DNA from: a virus
Reading direction: 5' to 3' (one strand)
Length of the DNA stretch: 64,000 nt
IMG/VR virus record: IMGVR_UViG_3300025362_000005
Location: 26,241 to 90,240 of that record
Part shown: positions 9,036-17,060 of the stretch, in pieces
How positions within the stretch are numbered: position 1 is the stretch's first letter
Layout of the letters: the number at the start of each line of letters is the position of its first letter
Program-made: the position numbers and the translations under genes
The notes under the pieces: generated by a model
Told to the model about the DNA's origin: nothing
Seen by the model: the letters and a program-made list of their open reading frames with translations, nothing else
The model's database searches: none

Positions 9036-9406
9036 TAAGTGTTCTCTATAATAGTTTTCAACATATTCACAACAGTGTATGCATTGCAGTCATAGTTCTC
9101 ACTGTACTGTGTAATAATGTCATCTAAGGTTTTCTGGTTTTGTTCCTTACTAGCTACTGCTATTGTTGAACCCAACACAGCTATAGCAGTTTCCATATGC
9201 TGTTTAGACACATACCCTATAGTTATAGAAGGGGCGTCTGTAAACCTGTACGTGTAACTACTAAAGTTATCAATAGTATCCACATCAATAACCACATCTT
9301 TCATTTGTTTAGCAAACCAATCAACACTAGCTTTTATTGCACGGTCATCAAATGACGTATATACATCTGTGCTTTTTAACAAAAACTCTATGTATCGCTT
9401 TAGCAC
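9035..9406 (-). CDS. Hypothetical protein (123 aa)
   Basis: A longer frame starts at TTG 9427, but GTG at 9406 is preferred: AGAGG lies 7 nt upstream and it forms a TAGTG overlap with the preceding stop. The protein (MLKRYIEFLLKSTDVY) is alpha/beta with no recognised motif. It overlaps the helicase start by one base, which suggests co-translation. Confidence 0.65.
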   Translation of the reverse strand: MLKRYIEFLLKSTDVYTSFDDRAIKASVDWFAKQMKDVVIDVDTIDNFSSYTYRFTDAPSITIGYVSKQHMETAIAVLGSTIAVASKEQNQKTLDDIITQYSENYDCNAYTVVNMLKTIIENT

Positions 9407-9591
9407 TACACTACCTCTTTTAAACAAGTGTCTATAAATTCATAACACTCTTTACGGGTATCAAAACTCCCAAAATAATCTTTGCTTCGCCATATCTCCC
9501 ACTTGCTGTTCACCGGGTTTTTAAATACACGAAATCCATTGTGTGTATACTTCGTAAATGTTTGAATTTTAAAATCGTTTGAACCAATCAT
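9406..9591 (-). CDS. Small hypothetical protein (61 aa)
   Basis: The start is placed at ATG 9591 (MIGSNDFKIQTF), after AGAGGAG and in an ATGA overlap with the previous stop; an upstream in-frame ATG at 9618 has no such site. It is a small basic, aromatic protein (KWEIWRSKDYFGSF). Confidence 0.65.
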   Translation of the reverse strand: MIGSNDFKIQTFTKYTHNGFRVFKNPVNSKWEIWRSKDYFGSFDTRKECYEFIDTCLKEVV

Positions 9592-9962
9592 GTTGTCTCC
9601 TCTGGTATAGGTAGCCATTTAATAACATTTGTAGGTGAACCAAACTGAAAACTTGTGGGCTCAAAATAGCGTAGCCCCACCCATTCAATTATCTCATCAC
9701 TGTCTTCATCCTGACTGACACCACGCATTATGGCTATTACGTTACCCTTTACCTCTGGTTTATTTTCAACACTTCGCCATGTAACCATACCAAGCAATTC
9801 ATTTCGTTGGTTCTCATACAACTTACATCGTTTTGCCTTAGATATTCCCCAACGTTTTGTTATTGATAACATATCCTCATCACCACTTAGTTCTCGATAC
9901 TCTTTAAGTAGTTCTGCATCCAATGCTTCTTCTTGCACTTTAAATCGTTTTTGTGTATTCAT
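9588..9962 (-). CDS. DUF551-like protein
   Basis: 124 residues. The C-terminal half has the layout of the phage DUF551 family: VTWRSVENKPEVKGNVIAI, a variable middle, then a terminal VIKWLPIPEETT. Function of the family is unknown. The N-terminal half is charged and helical. It is coupled by ATGA on both sides. Confidence 0.6.
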   Translation of the reverse strand: MNTQKRFKVQEEALDAELLKEYRELSGDEDMLSITKRWGISKAKRCKLYENQRNELLGMVTWRSVENKPEVKGNVIAIMRGVSQDEDSDEIIEWVGLRYFEPTSFQFGSPTNVIKWLPIPEETT

Positions 9963-10102
9963 GAGGTCTCCTTATACTTCTTTTTATCTTTATACGGTAT
10001 TGCTTTCCAATCACTGCAACCATGCCCGCAATCATCATTGTGGAGTCCGTCATATCCGTGGTACTTTAACCATTGAACTAAAATACTTTTTGCTGTTATC
10101 AT
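9959..10102 (-). CDS. Small Cys/His protein (47 aa)
   Basis: ATG at 10102 follows AAGGAGAACCGGT. The 47 residues contain LKYHGYDGLHNDDCGHGCSD, which resembles a widespread small phage protein with a GYDGL...DCGCxxxD core and unknown function. It overlaps both neighbours by ATGA, which strongly supports it as a real gene. Confidence 0.75.
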   Translation of the reverse strand: MITAKSILVQWLKYHGYDGLHNDDCGHGCSDWKAIPYKDKKKYKETS

Positions 10103-10404
10103 ACCGGTTCTCCTTGTATGGCTTCTGCTATTATTATATCTATATCATCTTCCGAAATACCCTGCTCATTTTTATAGTAAGATAGTACGGATACAATCTT
10201 ATTCAACGCTGTCAGTAGTGCTTGATTTTCTGATCTTAACTCTTTTATCTGCCTTCTTAATGATGTTTCTACTGTTTTGAATAGAACTAAATCATTAGCC
10301 ATTGTTTCGCCAGTATGTACATATCTAGGTTTACAAAATCCGCAATATTCATGCTCAGCTAAATTAAGGTTTACTCCACATCCTAAACAATATTTCTCAC
10401 TCAT
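10099..10404 (-). CDS. Zinc-ribbon plus coiled-coil protein
   Basis: The start at 10404 (MSEKYCLGCG) follows GGAGGGGATGGA and forms an ATGA overlap with the previous stop. CLGC and CGFC at residues 6-28 form a zinc ribbon. Residues about 45-80 (LRRQIKELRSENQALLTALN) are a likely coiled coil, so it may be a dimer. Function is unknown. Confidence 0.7.
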   Translation of the reverse strand: MSEKYCLGCGVNLNLAEHEYCGFCKPRYVHTGETMANDLVLFKTVETSLRRQIKELRSENQALLTALNKIVSVLSYYKNEQGISEDDIDIIIAEAIQGEPV

Positions 10405-10646
10405 TCCATCCCCTCCAATGCTAAATATTCCGGTGTATAACAATGGTTTGTTTTTATCGGTTTGCCATCTTCGGTAATGCCCTTGTCATATTCTTTTGCT
10501 CTTAGTACTCTGATGTCGGCATAATCAACATTTGTATAACACGCATCAAGTGCAGTTATCCTTGTTATATGTCGTGCCTTGCTTGCTGTTTCTGCGTAAA
10601 CTATAGATACAACATCATCTAATTCTGTTCTAAATGCTCTTATCAT
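10401..10646 (-). CDS. Hypothetical protein (81 aa)
   Basis: ATG at 10646 (MIRAFRTELDD) is preferred over the GTG nine bases upstream because AAGGAG is 8 nt away. The protein is small and alpha/beta, with no recognised family. Its stop overlaps the next start by ATGA. Confidence 0.65.
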   Translation of the reverse strand: MIRAFRTELDDVVSIVYAETASKARHITRITALDACYTNVDYADIRVLRAKEYDKGITEDGKPIKTNHCYTPEYLALEGME

Positions 10647-10661
10647 CACATCCACTCCTTT

Positions 10662-10841
10662 TTATGGGTGTACCGACAAAACCGTTTTAATATCTTTTAC
10701 TTCGCCATCTTCCCAACATAGTTCATCGTGAGTCTCTTCAACCTCTTCAATAGTTCCCTCTTTATCTAGTAATACAATTGCAATTTCTGTAACGGTTCTT
10801 GTTATCTTTGCTTTTACTCTTCTTGGTTTCGGTTCATTCAT
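10662..10841 (-). CDS. Small hypothetical protein (59 aa)
   Basis: ATG at 10841 with AAGGAG upstream. It begins MNEPKPRRVKAKITRT, with a very acidic middle (EEVEETHDE). It overlaps the upstream stop by ATGA and is a real small gene by spacing and translational coupling. No family is recognised. Confidence 0.7.
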   Translation of the reverse strand: MNEPKPRRVKAKITRTVTEIAIVLLDKEGTIEEVEETHDELCWEDGEVKDIKTVLSVHP

Positions 10842-11155
10842 TTTTTATCTCCTTGTATGGCTTTTCTGGCTCGCTTGTTAATACATTTCAAGCATAAGCA
10901 TTTCTGAGATACATCTGCATAATGCATTGAGTCTTGAGACATCCCTTGAATAATTCCAGAGTTTAGATAGTCTTTCAACGCTTCCAGTAGTGCTTTCTCA
11001 ATAGGTCGTGTGTTCCAAACATTTATCGCTTCTTCCTCTGTGTTGAAACAATCGGTTGAAGCATTACACTTTGTGCATTCCATCCAAAAAACCACTATAT
11101 TATTTCTTTTTATTGGTTTACTTCCGCAAAATGGACAATTCTTTAATTCACTCAT
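10838..11155 (-). CDS. Lar-like restriction alleviation / zinc-ribbon protein
   Basis: 105 residues. The N-terminal 55 residues match the Lar family layout: LKNCPFCGS, a hydrophobic strand, CTKCNAST, then TEEEAINVWNTRP. Lar of the Rac prophage modulates type I restriction and modification; most family members are known only by this zinc ribbon. A second CLCLKC knuckle near the C-terminus is extra. An anti-restriction role here is inference from family only. Confidence 0.7.
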   Translation of the reverse strand: MSELKNCPFCGSKPIKRNNIVVFWMECTKCNASTDCFNTEEEAINVWNTRPIEKALLEALKDYLNSGIIQGMSQDSMHYADVSQKCLCLKCINKRARKAIQGDKK

Positions 11156-11430
11156 TCCATCCCCTCCAAATTGGTTGGTTGTATGGCTTTTTCTGCCAAA
11201 GCATACATTTCCATTGCTGTTTCCCTAGTTACACTTGCACAAGTATTTCCACAAATTAACATATAAAAGTTTAGTGCCGTTAGTAGTACTTGCTCTCTGA
11301 TATGTGCTCTTTCAATAATATCGGCTGCTTCATGTAGCTGTTTAAATAGAACCGTGGCCACCGGTTCTGACATTGCTAGAAAAACACATTTTGCAGACCT
11401 TCGCAATTCTTCTGTAACTGTATCACTCAT
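11152..11430 (-). CDS. Hypothetical helical protein (92 aa)
   Basis: ATG at 11430 (MSDTVTEELRRS) is chosen because GAGGGAG lies upstream and it forms TAATG with the previous stop. It is predicted mainly helical. The C-terminal MYALAEKAIQPTNLEGME resembles the ends of two neighbouring small genes (AIQGDKK, ALEGME), hinting at a shared small-gene lineage. Function is unknown. Confidence 0.65.
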   Translation of the reverse strand: MSDTVTEELRRSAKCVFLAMSEPVATVLFKQLHEAADIIERAHIREQVLLTALNFYMLICGNTCASVTRETAMEMYALAEKAIQPTNLEGME

Positions 11431-11660
11431 TACCAACTCCCTCTATTATTTATATGAGTGTAATGAAAGTAATCGTCAATCAGTTTTTGCCTTGTATCAT
11501 GTGTTATGTCTGCTCCACGTAATATATACAACCAACTGTTGAAATGTAATATACAACGCTCCATAGTGTGTAATTGCATACATATACATGCCTGTTCTGT
11601 GAATTGACTAATAGATTGACCTGCTTCTGCGTATAATAACGGTGTTGATGTAATTATCAT
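11430..11660 (-). CDS. Hypothetical protein (76 aa)
   Basis: ATG at 11660 after GGAGAATTAGG. The protein contains CICMQLHTMERC and no recognised motif. It is placed directly after the Thg1-like gene, in the same operon. Confidence 0.65.
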   Translation of the reverse strand: MIITSTPLLYAEAGQSISQFTEQACICMQLHTMERCILHFNSWLYILRGADITHDTRQKLIDDYFHYTHINNRGSW

Positions 11661-11661
11661 C

Positions 11662-12411
11662 CTAATTCTCCTCTGTATAATTTGCGTAAAACCCTATAAG
11701 CTCACGTGCTTCGGGAAAGAACAACTCATGGTCAACACACATACCCACTTTATCTACAGGTGTGTACAAATATGTACCGTTTTTCCACTGGGGCTCAAGT
11801 GTGTGCCAATCACTCCCTTTTTCAAAGCACATGTCAATCATTTGTTGTGTGTTTTTCTTATGAAGCTCGCCATGACTGAATAAACTTTGTGCCAACATCT
11901 GAATAGAATTACGCTTCCAGTCAATTTGTCGCCAGTAAAAGTAATTAGCTACTTCTTCACGTGGAATATTAAATACTCGTGCATCAAAAAGAGCAGGTGG
12001 AGGTAAAACGCCCTTTCCTACTATTTCTGGATGTGTTTTTATAAGTTGAGACTCTATATATCTAGTGAATTCAGTACTAGCAATAGCACTTGCTACAGAT
12101 ACCATTTTCTGTACATTGTAGTCAAACCACCCCTGTGACCCAAACTTTGTATAATCGCACAGCAGTAAACTTATTTCATCTGACTGCGTATAAGCTATGC
12201 GTGTGCCCTGTATTTGATTCATTAATACGCGAGTAGTATACGTCATAGCATCTTTTAATAAATCACTATAAGGTTTATCAAATCCACGTGTGTACGTGTG
12301 AAATGCCTTACCATCTAATCTCATGATAACGGGTGTACGTGCGGTTAAAAAGGTTTTAGCACGGTTCTCATAGTTGTTCTTCATTCTATTGCCTATGTCG
12401 TCTTTCTTCAT
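11662..12411 (-). CDS. Thg1-like tRNA(His) guanylyltransferase / 3'-5' RNA polymerase
   Basis: 249 residues from ATG 12411, which overlaps the previous stop by ATGA. The catalytic palm motifs are intact: MRLDGKAFHTYTRGF with D33, and YTQSDEISLLL with D78 and E79. These bind the two metals in Thg1 and its relatives. Eukaryotic Thg1 adds G-1 to tRNA(His); bacterial and phage Thg1-like proteins more often repair 5'-truncated tRNAs by templated 3'-5' synthesis. The likely role here is repair of damaged tRNA during infection; the substrate cannot be read from sequence. Confidence 0.88.
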   Translation of the reverse strand: MKKDDIGNRMKNNYENRAKTFLTARTPVIMRLDGKAFHTYTRGFDKPYSDLLKDAMTYTTRVLMNQIQGTRIAYTQSDEISLLLCDYTKFGSQGWFDYNVQKMVSVASAIASTEFTRYIESQLIKTHPEIVGKGVLPPPALFDARVFNIPREEVANYFYWRQIDWKRNSIQMLAQSLFSHGELHKKNTQQMIDMCFEKGSDWHTLEPQWKNGTYLYTPVDKVGMCVDHELFFPEARELIGFYANYTEEN

Positions 12412-13040
12412 AAAGCTATTCCCAGTGCAATACAAACTGCTAAATATATTGAACCCCCATGTGTGTTGCCCCTATGGTTTTCACTCATTTTGGGCATATC
12501 AGGGTGGTCGTTAAACCCATGCACATGTTCTTTATAAATTGTTGTTGCTTCATCACATTCACCTGTAATACCTTTTTCAGCAAATAAGGTTTTGAAATAC
12601 TCAATAAGCTTAGATGCTTCAACACAGCAAAACAGTTCATAATCTGCACCATCTAAGAAAGCTGGTTTAAATCCACCATGATCTTGTATAATCCTGTTCA
12701 TACGAATTTTAAGAGGAGTAGGTAGATTAGCGATATCAAGTAACCACATTTCTTTCGACAAATTATATTTATCAAGTTTCTGTTGTGCGTACTTGATTTT
12801 CCACTCTTTGCGTTCCCGTGCTATGTCTTCCTCAGTTTTCAGCATAATGATTAGCCCATCAAGCTTTACCCCCACAACATAACTAGCACCTTGAATCGCT
12901 AACTCTACTTCTTGCCCCTCACGCACTTCACCAATAAATTCAACACTAAATCTGGTACTGCTTGTGGTTGTAATACGCCATCTACTTCCTGATTTCGTAG
13001 CTTCTTTTACAAATCCTTCATTTCTCCAATTATATTTCAT
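12408..13040 (-). CDS. Hypothetical protein (210 aa)
   Basis: ATG at 13040 after GGAGATGGT. The N-terminal half is beta-rich (RITTTSSTRFSVEFIGEV); the middle is helical and charged; residues about 168-185 hold HVHGFNDHPDMPK, with clustered histidines. The end (GGSIYLAVCIALGIAL) is hydrophobic. Its stop overlaps the Thg1-like start by ATGA, so translation of the two is coupled and a related job is possible. No family is recognised. Confidence 0.7.
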   Translation of the reverse strand: MKYNWRNEGFVKEATKSGSRWRITTTSSTRFSVEFIGEVREGQEVELAIQGASYVVGVKLDGLIIMLKTEEDIARERKEWKIKYAQQKLDKYNLSKEMWLLDIANLPTPLKIRMNRIIQDHGGFKPAFLDGADYELFCCVEASKLIEYFKTLFAEKGITGECDEATTIYKEHVHGFNDHPDMPKMSENHRGNTHGGSIYLAVCIALGIAL

Positions 13041-13053
13041 ACCATCTCCTATT

Positions 13054-13353
13054 TTACTTAAATACGTGTACTAATTTCCATTTATCCATATAACCAAACA
13101 ATGTTTCAAGCCTTGTTGTGGCTTCATATACCCCATTTTCATCTGCAATAATCCATTCAGATTCCCCTGATGCAAACCTACAGAGTCCCACATAACTAGT
13201 AACAAGCGCTTTAATAATCTTATCATCTTTATCATGGTGTAAACTACGAGTGAAATCACGTTCCACCCAAATACTCGCTACATCATTCGCAATATCAGGT
13301 TCTATATCTGTTTCCCAAGGCCATGGAGTTAATAACCCAAATTTGTATTTCAT
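13054..13353 (-). CDS. Hypothetical protein (99 aa)
   Basis: ATG at 13353 after TAGGAGAAGTT. An acidic protein with many tryptophans (LTPWPWETDIEPDI; ESEWIIADENGVYEA). It is close to its neighbours in one operon. No family is recognised. Confidence 0.65.
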   Translation of the reverse strand: MKYKFGLLTPWPWETDIEPDIANDVASIWVERDFTRSLHHDKDDKIIKALVTSYVGLCRFASGESEWIIADENGVYEATTRLETLFGYMDKWKLVHVFK

Positions 13354-13369
13354 AACTTCTCCTACCTAT

Positions 13370-13591
13370 TTATGCCGTGCCTAATGGCATTCCTAGTTTA
13401 ATATAACAATTGGTACACCAAAACTTACCCGTCATTGCATTAAAAGTACCTTCCTCTTTAATAACATATTGACGCGGTGTGCAGTTGTTTTCTACTGCTT
13501 CAAGAATATATTCCATAATCTTATTAGGTGTCTTATCACATCTTTTACATCTAATATCTAATGTTGCTACCCATGCTTCTTTATCTGTCAT
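13370..13591 (-). CDS. Small zinc-ribbon protein (73 aa)
   Basis: CKRCDK near residue 15 and CTNC near residue 59 form a probable zinc ribbon. The start at ATG 13591 lies just after the upstream gene's stop, with GAGGTGG as ribosome binding site. Function is unknown. Confidence 0.65.
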   Translation of the reverse strand: MTDKEAWVATLDIRCKRCDKTPNKIMEYILEAVENNCTPRQYVIKEEGTFNAMTGKFWCTNCYIKLGMPLGTA

Positions 13592-13593
13592 AT

Positions 13594-13848
13594 TTACGCC
13601 ACCTCTACTAATTTATACTTCTTCACAAATGCCTCAAACTCTTCCCATACATACCAACCTGTAAGAGTACAGTTTTGAAAGTCCATTACACAAACAACAG
13701 GGAGAGTGTCGTCATGTATATAACACAAATAAGGAATGTCTACAAAGATTTTCCCGCTTTTATTACTTGCACGAATACTTAAAAACTGATCTTCTTTCTC
13801 TGTAATTAGTAAATCGTATGCCCTCTTTACCTTAGTTATTAAATCCAT
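13594..13848 (-). CDS. Hypothetical protein (84 aa)
   Basis: ATG at 13848 after AAGGAGAAATT and immediately downstream of the promoter at 13866-13894, so it opens a transcription unit that includes the Thg1-like gene. A small alpha/beta protein without recognised motifs. Confidence 0.65.
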   Translation of the reverse strand: MDLITKVKRAYDLLITEKEDQFLSIRASNKSGKIFVDIPYLCYIHDDTLPVVCVMDFQNCTLTGWYVWEEFEAFVKKYKLVEVA

Positions 13849-13865
13849 AATTTCTCCTTGTTAAT

Positions 13866-13894
13866 ACAATACTGCATATAACTAATTTTGTCAA
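13866..13894 (-). promoter_or_regulatory. sigma70-type promoter
   Basis: Minus-strand TTGACA (13889-13894), 17-bp spacer, TATTGT (13866-13871), in the gap after the initiator-like gene. It drives the operon from 13848 leftward. Confidence 0.72.
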
Positions 13895-13906
13895 CCCCAA
13901 TACCTA

Positions 13907-15301
13907 TTATTTATACAAATCATCAAAATCATCATCACCATACAGTTCTTCAGCATTATACACCACATGAGCCTCTTCATGTTTCTTTTTAACCACGTAT
14001 TTATCATTTACTCCATGGAGCTGACACACATGATTTACAAAATTGTCAAAAATAGTTCCGGTATCAAAAGAACTAGGATATAGTTCTGGTAAACGCTCTA
14101 TGTATGCTATCCACTGCTTTGTTACTTCCTTCTCACTAGTCGTATAAGGACTGCCACCTTGGGACTTAAATACAGCTATGAGCCTTAGTATCTCCTTTTG
14201 TGTATTAAGGGCTTTTACGTAGATTTGAGACAGTGTGTTGTCACTTGCATGGGGCATCCGTCTGTTAATGAGTTTACTTACAGCCTTTCTCATCACAGGA
14301 CTCAGGTAGTTGAAAAACACTGAGGGCACTACAGCATCACTTTTTGTTATTCCATGACGTGCAAGGTATAAAAATGTGCTATAACCATTTCTATTACAGA
14401 AGAAATCTTTTAAACTTTTAGGTGATTTTGCCTTGTCTCCGGTATGATCAGCATCAAGACTTTTATCAAATAAATCTATTATGTCAGTTATGTATACAAA
14501 ATCTATAGGCGCTTTATAAAGGTTTTTCAAATGATTATCAAGCATAAATGGTTTATTCAATTCAGGTTTATATGTTCCTTCAAGAATTTTATTAATTATT
14601 TCATTTGTTTGTTTATATAGTTTAGTGCTGTGATTCAAGTGCTTTACAACATTATTCTTTTTATTCCAGTATTTAATTATTTTATTATCAATACATATAT
14701 TCTTATTTATATCAAATAGATTTATATTATTTTTATCAGGTTTATCTTTTATTTTATTTTCAGATTTATTATCTTTATTTTCAGATTTATTTATGTTTTT
14801 ATTTAAATCATCCAGAGAGGACACATCTGCGACAGCAGGGTGTGCTATCAGGAAATTACTGTTTCCTGTCTTAAGAGAATCTACGTCAGTAGTATTCGAT
14901 ATAGGATAATCATTATTAATATAGTATTTATTATTCTCTGACAGGTTTTCAGACTTACGGGTTTCTGGTAAGTCGGCTTTCTTGCATGTTAAAGGCTGTG
15001 CAAAATCATATACTACATAATCCCATCCTGTAAACTGTTTAGTATCTTCACTTTTAACAGGGGTTTTTGTAACATAGCCCCTTTCTTCTAATTCCTTAAA
15101 AGCACTTCTTGTTGCTTCTCGTCCTTCTGTTGCACGGTTTTTTAGATCATATAACTTTATATTCCAATTAGGAGGAAGGGACATAAAATAAAAGTACAGT
15201 CCTTTGGCTCTGAATGATATTGTATTGTCTCTTAAGATAAGGTTTGGTGTTAATGTATAGTTTCCTGTAATAGTGATGCTTCTTGTAATGTTTCCACTCA
15301 T
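13907..15301 (-). CDS. Winged-helix replication initiator-like protein
   Basis: 464 residues. Residues about 20-95 form a winged helix of the kind seen in phage replisome organisers (SFRAKGLYFYFMSLPPNWNI, then TRSAFKELEERGYV). A low-complexity Asn/Lys/Asp linker (about 165-210) follows, then a helical C-terminal domain with an acidic tail (YGDDDFDDLYK). The layout suggests DNA binding at an origin plus recruitment of other replication proteins. It is coupled by ATGA to a second winged-helix gene. Low-complexity codons are AT-biased. Confidence 0.7.
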   Translation of the reverse strand: MSGNITRSITITGNYTLTPNLILRDNTISFRAKGLYFYFMSLPPNWNIKLYDLKNRATEGREATRSAFKELEERGYVTKTPVKSEDTKQFTGWDYVVYDFAQPLTCKKADLPETRKSENLSENNKYYINNDYPISNTTDVDSLKTGNSNFLIAHPAVADVSSLDDLNKNINKSENKDNKSENKIKDKPDKNNINLFDINKNICIDNKIIKYWNKKNNVVKHLNHSTKLYKQTNEIINKILEGTYKPELNKPFMLDNHLKNLYKAPIDFVYITDIIDLFDKSLDADHTGDKAKSPKSLKDFFCNRNGYSTFLYLARHGITKSDAVVPSVFFNYLSPVMRKAVSKLINRRMPHASDNTLSQIYVKALNTQKEILRLIAVFKSQGGSPYTTSEKEVTKQWIAYIERLPELYPSSFDTGTIFDNFVNHVCQLHGVNDKYVVKKKHEEAHVVYNAEELYGDDDFDDLYK

Positions 15302-15708
15302 GACAAATGCCTCATTCTCTTATTAAGTGTATTTGGTTTTAAGTAGTTTATAGTGTATCGTTTTTGGTCAATAAAAGGGTACACGCCTTTTTCTATATCT
15401 CCTCCATTCGTTATAAACATATCTCTTAAATAAATGAATCTTTTTTTTCTATTTTTATCTGTTTCAAAGGTAACAACACTTATAATAAGATTATGTTCTT
15501 CAAGGGTTCTGAGGCTTCGTTGTACAGTTCGTGTAGATACCCCTAAATTTTCTGCTATGTATTTGTTCGTTTTCCAAGTGTACCCCTCTTTGTAAGACAA
15601 TCCTGCTAAAATACCATAAAGTATTCTATCTGTTAAAGACAACGTGGTGTCGTGCATAACAAAATGGGGTACAACCATATAATAATTTTCCATTGCTGTA
15701 TTACTCAT
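15298..15708 (-). CDS. Winged-helix DNA-binding protein
   Basis: 136 residues. Residues 22-75 match a helix-turn-helix of the replication-initiator type (LTDRILYGILAGLSYKEGY, then TWKTNKYIAENLGVSTRTVQ and RSLRTLEEHNLI). The basic C-terminus may aid DNA binding. It overlaps both neighbours, so three winged-helix proteins are made together. Confidence 0.75.
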   Translation of the reverse strand: MSNTAMENYYMVVPHFVMHDTTLSLTDRILYGILAGLSYKEGYTWKTNKYIAENLGVSTRTVQRSLRTLEEHNLIISVVTFETDKNRKKRFIYLRDMFITNGGDIEKGVYPFIDQKRYTINYLKPNTLNKRMRHLS

Positions 15709-16030
15709 GGTGTACCCTCATATATTGTGTAAATTCATTAGTAAATGCATACCATTTTGTTTTATCTAGTGGGTGTTTATTATAATTATGTGCTAATAAT
15801 ATTTTGTCAGTAGATACTAACTCTTGTATAAGTCTACTTATTTTTTTAATGGACATATAGGGTATTAATCCAGACAGGGCTTTATATGTTGTCGCTGTCC
15901 AATACCGCCCATCATGAAGATTTTCTTTGTGTAACCTGTCTATTTGTAGACACAACTCAAATGTATTTATAATTACTGCTTTTTCTACTCCGTACTTTTC
16001 TGCTAGTTTTGTTGAGAAATAATGTATCAT
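15701..16030 (-). CDS. Winged-helix protein, replisome-organiser-like
   Basis: The start is set at ATG 16030 (MIHYFSTKLAEKYG) after AAGGAAAATTTTC rather than the longer frame to 16084. The protein has VEKAVIINTFELCLQ, DGRYWTATTYKALSGLIPY and KISRLIQELVSTDKILLAHN, the pattern of phage replication initiator N-terminal winged helices. It is the first gene after the promoter at 16179-16207. Confidence 0.7.
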   Translation of the reverse strand: MIHYFSTKLAEKYGVEKAVIINTFELCLQIDRLHKENLHDGRYWTATTYKALSGLIPYMSIKKISRLIQELVSTDKILLAHNYNKHPLDKTKWYAFTNEFTQYMRVHHE

Positions 16031-16178
16031 GAAAATTTTCCTTGCAAAAGAAAAGGGATAATGTATGCAGTGATCAAACCACACAATTTATAAGCTGTCC
16101 AACACAACAAGCTTCTTATAAATATTCATTATCCCTCTTCGTTTGTGTTGTATTTGCTGTTGATCAGTCAGTAACTAT

Positions 16179-16207
16179 ACTCTATACCAATTATTAGTTT
16201 TTGTCAA
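16179..16207 (-). promoter_or_regulatory. sigma70-type promoter
   Basis: Minus-strand TTGACA (16202-16207), 17-bp spacer, TAGAGT (16179-16184). It lies in a 130-bp gap upstream of the three initiator-like genes and has a long leader of about 145 nt. Confidence 0.7.
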
Positions 16208-16214
16208 GGTACTG

Positions 16215-16694
16215 TTATTCGTAGTTTCTTGTTCGTTTAAAAAACCGTTGAACCCTATAAGCTATGGTGTCAGTGAGGCCATATAACCCGTCAATATTAA
16301 AGTAGTTAAGGCGTTGCCAGTATAGTATATCACTATCATCATCCAATATTACATAGTCGTTAAATTCTGATGGAGTACACGGTAACATATCAGCATTATC
16401 ATGTAACCATTTATAGATAAGGTTGCCTCGTAGTACATGGAAAGGGATATTGTGTTTATCCGTCATTCCCACTATTTCACCGGTAAATCCTTTTGTCTCT
16501 AGTAACGCTTGTATTTCAATAATGGTGTCAAAACTCATTCTCCATGTAGATGTAATTACTACTTTTGCTTGTGTTACATCCATAAGTTTATTTAGTGTTG
16601 TCATACATCTAGGCAATATGGGGCGTACTTCTCTAGGGGTCTCAGTTGTACATGTGTTGAGTACCCCATCTATGTCTAAAAATATAAGTTTCAT
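16215..16694 (-). CDS. HAD-family phosphatase-like protein
   Basis: 159 residues with the HAD motif I FLDIDGVLNT (D7, D9), motif II VVITSTWR and motif IV YVILDDDSDI. This compact form matches the HAD domain first noted in multi-domain RNA-repair proteins, where it may trim phosphates at RNA ends. That link makes it a candidate partner of the Thg1-like protein, but other HAD substrates are equally possible. Coupled by ATGA to the gene upstream. Confidence 0.8.
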   Translation of the reverse strand: MKLIFLDIDGVLNTCTTETPREVRPILPRCMTTLNKLMDVTQAKVVITSTWRMSFDTIIEIQALLETKGFTGEIVGMTDKHNIPFHVLRGNLIYKWLHDNADMLPCTPSEFNDYVILDDDSDILYWQRLNYFNIDGLYGLTDTIAYRVQRFFKRTRNYE

Positions 16695-16834
16695 CCTTTA
16701 CTCCTGTTTGCAATAAATGCTTCTAAATTCTCATAAAATGATTTACTGTCTTTTGAAATACCAACAATACGTATTACTTCATCATATTCCATATCATAAT
16801 CATTTGCTGTTTGCCATATATTAAATTCTGCCAT
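16691..16834 (-). CDS. Small acidic protein (47 aa)
   Basis: ATG at 16834 after AGGAGAACTAAA. It reads MAEFNIWQTANDYDMEYDEV and ends in IANRSKG, with ATGA coupling to the HAD gene. The helical acidic N-terminus is its only clear feature. Confidence 0.7.
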   Translation of the reverse strand: MAEFNIWQTANDYDMEYDEVIRIVGISKDSKSFYENLEAFIANRSKG

Positions 16835-16835
16835 T

Positions 16836-17060
16836 TTAGTTCTCCTGTAAGCCAACAATAGTTTGTGCTAGTCGCAATGCTTGTCTTTTATTGGGGAACT
16901 CATTTAATTCATCTGCCAAGTCGTTAGCACGTTCAACATCTTCAAACTGTATTTGTATAAACTTACGTGTTTCAGCTATACGTGCGACTTCAAACCAACT
17001 AAACCCAATTACTACAAATTTATCATCCTGTAATTTTACTGCATATTTACGGTCACTCAT
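16836..17060 (-). CDS. Hypothetical protein (74 aa)
   Basis: ATG at 17060 with TAGGAGAAATAA-like sites in the previous gene's tail. It has beta strands (VKLQDDKFVVIGFSW) followed by an amphipathic helix (ERANDLADELNEFPNKRQAL). It overlaps the upstream gene by 8 bp. Confidence 0.65.
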   Translation of the reverse strand: MSDRKYAVKLQDDKFVVIGFSWFEVARIAETRKFIQIQFEDVERANDLADELNEFPNKRQALRLAQTIVGLQEN

